Source of the DNA: Bacillota bacterium
Lineage (GTDB): Bacteria; Bacillota; Clostridia; Acetivibrionales; DSM-1351
Reading direction: 5' to 3'
DNA length: 64,000 bases
NCBI GenBank assembly: GCA_023444055.1
Contig: JAEZRV010000063.1
Coordinates: 1-64,000, forward strand
Part shown: piece by piece, positions 51,736 through 60,397 of the stretch
Layout: each line of letters begins with the position of its first letter
Numbering within the stretch: position 1 is the stretch's first letter
The notes under the pieces: model-generated
The model's input: only the letters and a program-made list of their open reading frames with translations
What the model was told of the DNA's origin: nothing
Database searches by the model: none
Made by a program: the position numbers and the translations under genes

Positions 51736-54189
51736 ATGCAATTAATCATGCTTAAAAGATTTGTGTTTTCACTTTTTATTATAATGAGTATGCTAATTTT
51801 ATTTCCAAATAATTTATGTTGTGCTGTTGCAGATGAAACGGTGCTTTTAAATGATGGATGGATGTACCGTGAAGGAGATTCGCCTATTAATAGTGCTGGA
51901 TTACCTATCTGGACACAAGATGGTGGTAATATTGATGGCTGGATTAAGCTTAAAAGCCTCAATGAAATGGATAATACCTTTAAAAACGATCAGCCAGTCT
52001 GGTTTAAGATAAAATTATCTATGGAGAATAGGGATGCTTCCAGTATTTATTTTAAAAAGCTGCTTGGTCAAGCTTTAGAGGTCTATATTGATTCAGATAA
52101 GATTTTTGAGAGCAAAAGATTTATTTGGTCGTTTACCAATAATGTGAATACAGAAATTGTTACTTTAACTCCTGGATATTTAGGAAAGACATTATTTGTA
52201 AAAGCTATTCCAGGAGCAATACTAAAAGATGTAGGCCCCAGACCAGATGTTATATTTGGAAATACTAAAGATTTGATACCTATTTATTTCAAAGGGAATT
52301 TCAATAGTATAATTCTAAGATTGATAATTGGGAGCATATCAATATTTTTAGGCTTAGCTTTAATTTTTGTTTCCTTCTTCTTAATAAAATTGCAAAGAAA
52401 AAGTTGGATATCAATCGGAGTGGTGGCAATAAATTCTGGTGTTTTAATCGCTCTATGCTCGAATGAATTATATTTGTTCTTGGGTAATTATGAGCAGCTT
52501 GCTTTGATTCTTTATGATATCGTGAAAATTATATTTTTAAACTCTATGACTTATATGCTGATTCAAATACTTGGAGTAAAGCACAAACTGCTTGTTTTAA
52601 AAAGGATGTTTCAGGCACTAAACGTATATTCCATATTATGCTTAATCATGCTATCTATTCATTGCATCTCAGGATATCGGATTTTTACACTGTATCGTCT
52701 TTTTACATATGACATACTTGGAATTCTATATATTATTGCATTAATTATTATTGCATTTACAGTAATATATCATGCTACAAAAAAAGATACTGAAGCAAAG
52801 CTGATTTTAATGGGATTCCTTTATTTTATTATTCTGATGGTAGTGGATTTCTTTATATTTTTTGCTATTTCTCGAAGATACCAGGCTGTTCTATGGTATT
52901 GGGGCATACTTATAGTTATTCTTTCATTTTTAATTATTCTTGGCAAAAGAATACAAAATAATCATTTACAGCTTATCGGGTATTCAAAAGAGCTTGAAAT
53001 AAAAAATGAACAACTTGATAGTATGTGGAAAGAAATAAAAGTATCCAGAGACCAGCTTGCGGAGCTGAACATGACACTGGAATACCGTGTAAACGAAAGA
53101 ACCAATCAACTTGAAGAATCCAATTCAAAACTATCATTAATAAATATGGAGTTATCTGCTTCAAATGAAGAATTAAGCAACACACTAGAGATACTAAAAA
53201 TTACACAAGGACAATTGGTAAAAAATGAAAAAATGGCTGTGCTAGGTCAGCTTGTGTCCGGTGTTGCGCATGAAATCAATACACCTTTAGGTGCAATACA
53301 AGCTTCCATAGCCAACATATCAGAAAAGCTGAAAATATTTTATCGGGAGATACCAAGTTTTTTGAGAAACCTTTCTGAAGAAAGACTTATTGCTTTTATT
53401 AACATACTAAATAAATCTATTGAACATACGAATTATACCTCAACTAAGCAAGAACGTATTTATAGAGATAGTATTGAAAATCAACTTTTAGAGAATGGTA
53501 TCAACGAACCGCATATGCTTTCTGGGATGCTAGCTGTAATGGGTTTGTATGATGTAAAGCCATTTGTTACTTTTCTTAAGGAAAACGATAGCTTTTCTGT
53601 TATTAGAATGGCTTATCTATTATCAGGATTAAAAAGAAGTGCAGAAACCATTGAAATTGCAGTAGAAAAAACATCAAAAGTGGTTTTTGCACTCAAAACC
53701 TATGCTCATTTTGATAGCCAAGGTGAAATGAAAAACGTTGATATTAGGGATGGTCTGGATACTGTATTAACATTATATCAAAATAAGATCAAGCAAGGTG
53801 TAGAGGTAATCAGAAATTATGGGGAAATACCTATGATATTATGCTATCCTGATGAATTGAACCAGGTCTGGACCAACATTATCCATAATTCACTTCAAGC
53901 TATGGAATACAAAGGTGTGCTTATTGTAAAAGTATACGGAAAAGACAGCAACATAGTAGTGGAAATTACTGATAATGGTTCAGGTATACCTGACGAGATA
54001 AAAGAAAGAATATTCGAACCATTTTTTACTACAAAGCCTCAGGGTGAAGGCAGTGGATTAGGTCTGGATATTGTAAGAAAGATTATTTCAAAGCATGATG
54101 GAAAAATAATGGTCAACAGCAGGCCAGGTGAAACTAGATTTAGTGTTTCTATCCCAAGTCGGCTTAAAAATGACATTAACATAGTATAA
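51736..54189 (+). CDS. 7TM sensor histidine kinase (7TMR-DISM type)
   Basis: An 817-residue membrane kinase. A signal peptide (LFIIMSMLILFPNNL) leads to an extracellular jelly-roll-like domain of ~160 residues (LLNDGWMYREGDSPI), seven hydrophobic helices to about residue 405, then a coiled coil (LNMTLEYRVNERTNQLEESNSKL). The phosphoacceptor His512 is in VSGVAHEINTP. An insertion of ~130 residues separates the two dimerisation helices. The ATPase domain has NQVWTNIIHNSLQAM, DNGSGIP and GEGSGLGLDIV. It is followed by two response regulators and is divergent from the isoprenyl-synthase operon, which it may control. Confidence 0.88.
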   Translation: MQLIMLKRFVFSLFIIMSMLILFPNNLCCAVADETVLLNDGWMYREGDSPINSAGLPIWTQDGGNIDGWIKLKSLNEMDNTFKNDQPVWFKIKLSMENRDASSIYFKKLLGQALEVYIDSDKIFESKRFIWSFTNNVNTEIVTLTPGYLGKTLFVKAIPGAILKDVGPRPDVIFGNTKDLIPIYFKGNFNSIILRLIIGSISIFLGLALIFVSFFLIKLQRKSWISIGVVAINSGVLIALCSNELYLFLGNYEQLALILYDIVKIIFLNSMTYMLIQILGVKHKLLVLKRMFQALNVYSILCLIMLSIHCISGYRIFTLYRLFTYDILGILYIIALIIIAFTVIYHATKKDTEAKLILMGFLYFIILMVVDFFIFFAISRRYQAVLWYWGILIVILSFLIILGKRIQNNHLQLIGYSKELEIKNEQLDSMWKEIKVSRDQLAELNMTLEYRVNERTNQLEESNSKLSLINMELSASNEELSNTLEILKITQGQLVKNEKMAVLGQLVSGVAHEINTPLGAIQASIANISEKLKIFYREIPSFLRNLSEERLIAFINILNKSIEHTNYTSTKQERIYRDSIENQLLENGINEPHMLSGMLAVMGLYDVKPFVTFLKENDSFSVIRMAYLLSGLKRSAETIEIAVEKTSKVVFALKTYAHFDSQGEMKNVDIRDGLDTVLTLYQNKIKQGVEVIRNYGEIPMILCYPDELNQVWTNIIHNSLQAMEYKGVLIVKVYGKDSNIVVEITDNGSGIPDEIKERIFEPFFTTKPQGEGSGLGLDIVRKIISKHDGKIMVNSRPGETRFSVSIPSRLKNDINIV

Positions 54190-54247
54190 TTCTGCAGCTC
54201 CTAAATTTTATAGTGGCAAAATAAGAAAATGGAGGATGAAAACAACA

Positions 54248-55027
54248 ATGTCTATATTGCAAAAAAAAGCAATAATTTGTATAGATGATGAAATAATTGT
54301 TCTTCAGAGTTTGAGAAACCAACTTGAAGATACTTTCGGATTAGAATATCTTATTGAAGTGGCAGAAAGTGGTCAAGAAGCTTTAGAAGTGTTTAATGAC
54401 TTGCGTTTAAGGAATTATGAAATACCTGTGGTAATTTGTGATTATATTATTCCTGGAATGAACGGAGACGAAATTCTTAAGAGAATTCATAAATTGTCGC
54501 CAAATACAATGAAAATACTACTTACCGGGCAGGCTGGAGTGCAAGGTGTAATAAATACTATCAATTGTGCTAACCTTTTTGAGTACATAGAAAAGCCTTG
54601 GACAAAAAGCGAGTTAAACAGTGCAGTAAAAAGAGCTATTGAATCCTATGAGAATTTTACATTTAGTGAAGAAGAAAATAGAAAACTTATAGATATTAAT
54701 AATTTAATTGAGAAAGAAATCTATCAAAAAAACGGTAACTTTTATGGTCTTCAAAAAGAACCTAATGCAAAATGTAATGAGTCAAAACAAGAGATACTAG
54801 ATGATATTAGCGAAAACCTACACTGTATTAGCAACCTAAGTATGCCATTGGAAAAGGTTAAATGTAGCATACGACAGCTGGATAGCCTAAGTAATGCAGC
54901 AGCATGCAAGGAAGTTGATGTAGATATATCCACAATGGAAAATATAAAAGATTTGCAAAAAAGGTGTAATCAAGAGTTAGAACAACTAATAGAGAAACTT
55001 AATGAAACACATAATCAAAACGTATAA
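54248..55027 (+). CDS. Response regulator with unknown helical C-terminus
   Basis: A 259-residue protein. The receiver domain (ICIDDE near 9, phosphoacceptor Asp in VICDYIIPGMNGDEI, Thr in KILLTGQAG, Lys in EKPW) is followed by ~130 mostly helical residues (NNLIEKEIYQKNG onward) with no DNA-binding motif that I can see. It probably acts through protein contacts or as a phosphate sink. The ATG at 54248 is spaced from GGAGG; ATG at 54236 overlaps it. The ILLTGQA and KPW segments are nearly identical in the next gene. Confidence 0.8.
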   Translation: MSILQKKAIICIDDEIIVLQSLRNQLEDTFGLEYLIEVAESGQEALEVFNDLRLRNYEIPVVICDYIIPGMNGDEILKRIHKLSPNTMKILLTGQAGVQGVINTINCANLFEYIEKPWTKSELNSAVKRAIESYENFTFSEEENRKLIDINNLIEKEIYQKNGNFYGLQKEPNAKCNESKQEILDDISENLHCISNLSMPLEKVKCSIRQLDSLSNAAACKEVDVDISTMENIKDLQKRCNQELEQLIEKLNETHNQNV

Positions 55028-55074
55028 GTAATATCAGATTTGATTTTGCGCAGCTAAGCCACATAGGAGGAAGA

Positions 55075-56289
55075 ATGGATAAGCCGAATATCATTTGTGT
55101 AGACGATGAGATGATTGTTTTATATAGCTTAAGAGAACAATTAGAGATGAGGTTTGGTGCTTCTTATAATATAGAGATAGCAGAAAGTGCCTCTGAGGCT
55201 TTAAATTTACTGAGAAGCTTTCTTGATGACTCAAAAGAAGTTCCGTTAATGATTGTAGATTACATAATGCCAGAAGTAAGGGGCGATGAGTTATTAAGGC
55301 AAGTCCGACAAGTTTCTCCTCATACAGTAAACATATTGCTTACAGGTCAGGCAAGCTTAGAAGGGATAAAAAACGCTTTAAATGATGGGAAAATTTTAAA
55401 ATTCATTAGTAAACCATGGGATAAAGAGCATTTGTTCCAACATGTATCAGAGGCACTCACTTGCTATAATCAAGGTAAAAGCAGCAGAGAAAAGAACAAC
55501 CAGCTGAAAGCAATTAATGAAAAGCTATTACAAATTCTTAATAGTAACGCGAAGGACATTACAAAAGGCCCATTTTATGTAAACATTGATAATAAGTCAT
55601 TATCAATGCAACAATGCATCAAGAGTATTTCTAATAAGCTAAAAATATCACTTCATCTTATAAAGATTGGGATAGATGCGGCTTTAGATTTACAAAAGAA
55701 TATAACTGATAATGAACATGATGTTGAACCTATGGACATGATAGGTATAAGTAGCTTTTACAAAACTGCCTCTAATGTAATCGATAATATTGTCTGTACC
55801 TTTGAACCTGGTAACGTTGACAAAATATTCAAAGATTATGATGTTCAAGGCTTTTATGGTATTAATGATAATATGACACAAATAAATAGTAGCATCTCCA
55901 TGGAGGTCAACGGTTTGATAAGCAGAGTAGACCAATTGGAATCTCAGGTAAAAAAAGAATCTGAAAGGATTGCAGTATGGGAGGATAATGAGATACTATT
56001 ATTCAAATTGGAAGATATACTATTCTTTACAGCTGAACTTGGGAGCACACTAGCTATAACTAAAAATGGAAAATATAAAGTTAAGGATTCGTTAGATATA
56101 TTGGAAGAAAAATTAAATAACCAACAATTTTTTAGGTGCCATAGAAGCTACATTGTAAATTTAAACCATATAAGCAAGGTAACACCCTGGATTGGCTACA
56201 ACTATATATCCAAGTTTGAGGGTTCGCCCCATGAAGTACCTATAAGTAAATCTCGTTTTAAAAAAATGAAGGAGATGCTTGGCATTTAA
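55075..56289 (+). CDS. Response regulator with LytTR DNA-binding domain
   Basis: A 404-residue protein. The receiver domain (ICVDDEMIVLYSLREQL, Asp in MIVDYIMPE, NILLTGQAS, SKPWD) resembles the previous protein. A ~170-residue helical linker follows, then a C-terminal LytTR domain (ILFKLEDILFFTAELGSTLAI-like strand, FFRCHRSYIVNLNHI, VPISKSRFKKMKEML). LytTR proteins bind paired direct repeats upstream of secreted-product and bacteriocin genes, so targets in the neighbouring terpene/NHLP locus are plausible but not shown. Confidence 0.88.
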   Translation: MDKPNIICVDDEMIVLYSLREQLEMRFGASYNIEIAESASEALNLLRSFLDDSKEVPLMIVDYIMPEVRGDELLRQVRQVSPHTVNILLTGQASLEGIKNALNDGKILKFISKPWDKEHLFQHVSEALTCYNQGKSSREKNNQLKAINEKLLQILNSNAKDITKGPFYVNIDNKSLSMQQCIKSISNKLKISLHLIKIGIDAALDLQKNITDNEHDVEPMDMIGISSFYKTASNVIDNIVCTFEPGNVDKIFKDYDVQGFYGINDNMTQINSSISMEVNGLISRVDQLESQVKKESERIAVWEDNEILLFKLEDILFFTAELGSTLAITKNGKYKVKDSLDILEEKLNNQQFFRCHRSYIVNLNHISKVTPWIGYNYISKFEGSPHEVPISKSRFKKMKEMLGI

Positions 56290-56371
56290 ATGAGGGGGAG
56301 CACTATAATATCCCTACTTTAGATAATGAAAATAGATGCTGGTTTGCAAGCCATTATAAAGAAACGAAGTG

Positions 56372-56464
56372 TAAAGCACCAATTGTGATGAACCGAACCC
56401 CTAGAAGTTAGAACTAGAATCTAGCGATTGGAGTTTGGTTCGTGATGATTGGTGCTTTATTAAT
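56372..56464. repeat. Nested palindromic repeat, copy 2
   Basis: AAAGCACCAATT and GATTGGTGCTTT outer arms, inner TGAACCGAACCC. It matches 4328-4418 over its whole length with scattered differences, including the trailing ATTAATG. Confidence 0.65.
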
Positions 56465-56809
56465 GCATATTTTGTTGTTTTGAATACTTTTAGTAATGGA
56501 CTTTGTATATTATGGGTGGTAATATATTATTATAAGCTAAACGTTTCATGATTAAGAACAATAACTGTATCATAATCCTCCTAATAGAGTTTATAGCACT
56601 CACTAAATGCTTAATAAACTAGAGTTAATTAGAAAGATTGACTTCTGGGTGTATATTTTGCTATTTTTTAATACTTTAGTAGTGGACTTTGTATATTATG
56701 AGTGGTAATATATTGTCATAAGCTAAACGTTTCGCTATTAAGAATAGTAAATGTAGCATAATCCTCCTAACAGAGTTTGTAGCACTCACTAAATGCATAA
56801 TAAACTAGC
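56465..56809. repeat. Tandem ~158-bp non-coding duplication
   Basis: Copies at 56465-56622 and 56651-56809 share long blocks (GGACTTTGTATATTATG, AGTGGTAATATATT, ATAAGCTAAACGTTTC, ATAATCCTCCTAA, TAGCACTCACTAAATGC). Small differences occur throughout, so the duplication is not recent. The pair fills the gap before the YesN-type regulator and has no coding potential that I can see. Each copy contains TTTGTATATTATG, a possible -10 region. Confidence 0.7.
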
Positions 56810-56873
56810 TAAAGAATGAGTAAGATATACGAATATTGTTTGTGAATAGTCTTTTCCACAGGGGGTGTTTCTA

Positions 56874-58523
56874 TTGTACAAATTGCTGATTGTAGATGAT
56901 GAGGAAGAGGTAAGACAAGGGGTTATTCAAAAAATTCAATGGGACAAGTTTAACTTTGAAATAATTGGCGAAGCCCAAAATGGCATGGAGGCTATGGATA
57001 TAATTGAAGATAATATACCTGATATAATTATCACAGACATATCTATGCCATTAATGAATGGGTTAGAGCTTTCAGAATATATCCAGCTTAATCTTCCTAC
57101 AGTTAAAACTATAATTCTTACAGGTTTTGAGGATTTTAACTTTGCTCAGCAGGCAATTAAATTTGGAGTAGAGGATTATATTTTAAAGCCTGTTCTTCCT
57201 AAAGATTTAAATGAGTTAATGGAAAGACTTAAAAGCAAACTTGACCACGAAATAGAGCAAAAAGAAAATATTATAAAATTAAAGGAACATTTTAACGAAA
57301 GTATGCCTATTATTAGGGGAAAGTTCCTTTCACGAATCATAGAAAGCGCTGTTGATGAGAAAGAAATTATGAAAAAAATAGCCTTTTTCGATTTAAACTT
57401 AACTGGTGGGTGCTATGTTATTGCAGCTGCAAATATAGATAATAGCGATCAAGACGAAAAGATATTTGACGACAATGATATTGAATTAATGAGGTATGCT
57501 GTAAATAACATTGCGATAGAAATTACAGATAAACATGCTATTGGAGAAGCCTTTTTTCATAATAGCGAGCTTGTAATTATATTTAGTCTTGATGAAACTG
57601 TTGGTACTGGTAATCGCAATAATGAGACTATATATAGAAGAGTATACTCTGTATTGGAAGAAATTCGCCAGAATGTTGAGAAATATTTGAAACTAATGGT
57701 TACTATAGGTGTCGGAAGTATTTTTAACAGTCTGTCAAGGCTTAAAGATTCATATAGATCAGCATTAACTGCACTTGAATATAAACGGATAATCGGTGTA
57801 AATAGGATTATATTAATTGAAGACCTGGAGCCGAAAAGAAAAGATTTTATTGCTTTTGATGAACAGACAGAGCACCGATTAGTTTCTACCATCAAATTTG
57901 GAACAGAAAAAGAAGTAAGTGAAGTAGTAGACCTGATATTTAATAATCTAATTGGAACCAAAGCTGCTTTTCAGGAGTATCAACTATATTTTATAGAAAT
58001 AGTAGCAGCAATCTCAAGGATTTGCAGGGATTTTGAAATAGATGCGTCACAAATTCTTGGAATTCGTACAAATCTATATGTTGAAATACTTGAATTCAGT
58101 TCTTTTAATGAAATAAAAACCTGGGTTGAAGTGATTTGCTTAAAGCTTATGAATTTTATTTCAATCTCTCGGCAAAATACAACCCAAATACTTGTAAAAA
58201 AAGCTCAGGACTATGTACATGGAAATTACAGTGACGAAGAAATGAGTATTCAAAAAGTATCACAACATCTACATATAAGCTCAAGTTACCTTAGTATGCT
58301 TTTTAAAAAGGAAACTGGGGAAACTTTTTTGAAATATCTTGTACAAGTAAGACTTAATGCTGCAATCGAATTGTTGAATTGTTCATATAAAATAGCAGAA
58401 ATAGCAGAACGTATAGGCTATCCTGATACTAGCTACTTCAGTTACTTTTTCAAAAAAAATTTTGGGATGTCTCCAAGAGAATACCGTAATAAATATGTTA
58501 CTAAAAAGGAGTCTTTAACTTGA
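56874..58523 (+). CDS. YesN-type response regulator, AraC family
   Basis: A 549-residue protein. The receiver domain (LLIVDDEEEVRQGV, Asp in IIITDISMPLMNGLEL, ILTGFEDF, LKPV) is followed by a long middle region and a C-terminal AraC helix-turn-helix pair (SIQKVSQHLHISSSYLSMLFKKETGE and IAEIAERIGYPDTSYFSYFFKKNFGMSPREYR in outline). It activates sugar-uptake genes in related systems and probably drives the ABC transporter downstream. The TTG at 56874 follows GGGGGTG; the GTG at 56865 is part of that site. It overlaps the kinase gene by 4 bases (TTGA). Confidence 0.9.
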   Translation: MYKLLIVDDEEEVRQGVIQKIQWDKFNFEIIGEAQNGMEAMDIIEDNIPDIIITDISMPLMNGLELSEYIQLNLPTVKTIILTGFEDFNFAQQAIKFGVEDYILKPVLPKDLNELMERLKSKLDHEIEQKENIIKLKEHFNESMPIIRGKFLSRIIESAVDEKEIMKKIAFFDLNLTGGCYVIAAANIDNSDQDEKIFDDNDIELMRYAVNNIAIEITDKHAIGEAFFHNSELVIIFSLDETVGTGNRNNETIYRRVYSVLEEIRQNVEKYLKLMVTIGVGSIFNSLSRLKDSYRSALTALEYKRIIGVNRIILIEDLEPKRKDFIAFDEQTEHRLVSTIKFGTEKEVSEVVDLIFNNLIGTKAAFQEYQLYFIEIVAAISRICRDFEIDASQILGIRTNLYVEILEFSSFNEIKTWVEVICLKLMNFISISRQNTTQILVKKAQDYVHGNYSDEEMSIQKVSQHLHISSSYLSMLFKKETGETFLKYLVQVRLNAAIELLNCSYKIAEIAERIGYPDTSYFSYFFKKNFGMSPREYRNKYVTKKESLT

Positions 58524-60280
58524 AACATAAGATTTCCGTAATTTTCTGCAGATTTAAAATTAACAGCATTCAATCTATTATTACCTTATCTTTTACTGCG
58601 GTAATAATTCTTTCAATGTTAATAATAAGCTTCGCTCTCTATGGGATGTTTTCTAATAATGCTGAAGAAAGAGCTGCCTTTAGCACGCAACAGATCATGA
58701 ACCAGGTTAATATAAACTTGGAAGTATATCTAAAAGGTATGATAGAGATATCTGACATCATCAGAAGCAATTTTGAAGGGGACACTGTGGATAACAAAAG
58801 AGATATCAGCGATTTGCTAGAAGTTACCTCAAAAATAAGAAAAGACATTGTAACGGTGGCTATATATAGAAAAAATGGACAACTGATTATAAGCTATCCA
58901 TCCCAAACTCTTGATAAAAATATTTCTGTTTCGAATCAGGATTTTTTTAAAGCTTCATTTCAATATCCAGTGGGATATATTTTCCAGCCTCCCCATGTAC
59001 AGAGGATTTTTGAAGGAAAGCGCCCCTGGGTTGTTTCTCTGTGCAAAGGGAGCTCTTCTTATGGAAGTAGCGGGGAACTTCTGGAGTGGACTACAATGGT
59101 AGATATGAATTTCAGTGTTATAGAACAACTATGCAAAAATGTCAGTCTTGGGAAAACAGGATATATATATATTATTGATAACAATGGAAGAATTATATAT
59201 CATCCTCAACAGCAATTGATATATACAGGGCTAAAAAATGAAAATATTAACGATGCCTTGAACAGGGGCTCTGGCTCATATTTTGATAAATTCCAAGGCA
59301 AAAAGAGAATTATGACTGTTAAAAATATAAGTTATGCAGGCTGGAAAATGGTTGGTATAAGTTATGTAGATGAATTAACAGAAAATAAAAGGAACTTTGA
59401 AAGTTATTTAATTCTTATTGTTGTTCTTGGATTAGCATTTGAAATAGGAGCTTCAATATTTATATCTAAGAAAGTATCACAGCCAATAAAAAGACTTGAG
59501 AAGCAGATGAAACAAGTAGAAAATGGAGATTTTTCAATACAATTGGATGTAAAAGGAGAAGACGAAGTTAAAAAACTATCAAAGTCATTCAATATAATGG
59601 TGTTGAAAATTAAACAATTAATGGAAGAAATCATACAAGAACAGGAAGATAAACGCAGAAGTGAATTTAAAGCACTACAGGCACAAATAAATCCACACTT
59701 TCTTTATAACACACTTGACTCTATAATCTGGATGAATGAGAACCAAAAACATGATGGTGTTACAACTATGGTAGCAGCACTTGCTCAATTTTTCCGTATA
59801 AGTATTAGCAAGGGAAATGAATTTATAAAAGTAAGTGACGAAATTGAACATGCACGAAGCTATCTAATTATTCAGAAGGTTAGGTATAAGGACAAGTTTG
59901 ATTTTGTTATAGAGCCTGAGCCTGAAGTACTGAGCCATAAAACAATAAAGCTTATACTTCAACCAATTATTGAAAATGCTATTTATCATGGGATAAATAA
60001 TCTACAGGAAAAAGGTGAAATTGTAATTAGGGTATACATTGAAGGAGAAAGTATCATTTATAGTGTATCTGATAATGGTTATGGAATGAAAGAATCTGTT
60101 CTAAAAGGTATATTGGATAAAGAGCCTAAAAATGATCATTCATCTGGCGTTGGACTTAAAAATGTTAACGAAAGAATAAAGTTGTGCTATGGGCATGAAT
60201 ATGGTATTGAAATATTCAGTGAGCTGGATGTAGGAACAACCGTACTGTTACGTATACCAAAAACAAAAGATGGCGCATAA
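58520..60280 (+). CDS. YesM-type sensor histidine kinase
   Basis: A 586-residue membrane kinase. A first helix (SIITLSFTAVIILSMLIISFAL) and a second near residue 298 bound an extracellular Cache-like sensor. HAMP follows (KKVSQPIKRLEKQMKQVENGDFSI), then the His phosphoacceptor in ALQAQINPHFLYNTLDSI near 391, and an ATPase domain with LILQPIIENAIYHGI and DNGYGM. The start is TTG at 58520 after AAAGGAG, overlapping yesN. The pair likely senses a sugar or the binding protein encoded next. Confidence 0.9.
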   Translation: MKHKISVIFCRFKINSIQSIITLSFTAVIILSMLIISFALYGMFSNNAEERAAFSTQQIMNQVNINLEVYLKGMIEISDIIRSNFEGDTVDNKRDISDLLEVTSKIRKDIVTVAIYRKNGQLIISYPSQTLDKNISVSNQDFFKASFQYPVGYIFQPPHVQRIFEGKRPWVVSLCKGSSSYGSSGELLEWTTMVDMNFSVIEQLCKNVSLGKTGYIYIIDNNGRIIYHPQQQLIYTGLKNENINDALNRGSGSYFDKFQGKKRIMTVKNISYAGWKMVGISYVDELTENKRNFESYLILIVVLGLAFEIGASIFISKKVSQPIKRLEKQMKQVENGDFSIQLDVKGEDEVKKLSKSFNIMVLKIKQLMEEIIQEQEDKRRSEFKALQAQINPHFLYNTLDSIIWMNENQKHDGVTTMVAALAQFFRISISKGNEFIKVSDEIEHARSYLIIQKVRYKDKFDFVIEPEPEVLSHKTIKLILQPIIENAIYHGINNLQEKGEIVIRVYIEGESIIYSVSDNGYGMKESVLKGILDKEPKNDHSSGVGLKNVNERIKLCYGHEYGIEIFSELDVGTTVLLRIPKTKDGA

Positions 60281-60306
60281 GTGTGAAAGAAATATAAAAA
60301 CAAATA

Positions 60307-60397
60307 AAGGAGATACCGAGCCCATGCCATTTCTGTCAGAGAAATGCACATTTCTTTGATATTCTTGAGCGAAATGCTGGGCATGGGCATAATTATG
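60307..60397 (+). repeat. Hairpin element between ribosome site and start codon, copy 2
   Basis: AAGGAGAT, then CCGAG, the arm CCCATGCC (60321-60328), a 51-base loop, the arm GGCATGGG (60380-60387), CATAATT and ATG at 60395. An ATG in the 5' arm (60324) opens a frame of 11 codons (MPFLSEKCTFL, stop at 60359). Flanks and spacing match the element at 36311-36380. Confidence 0.65.
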
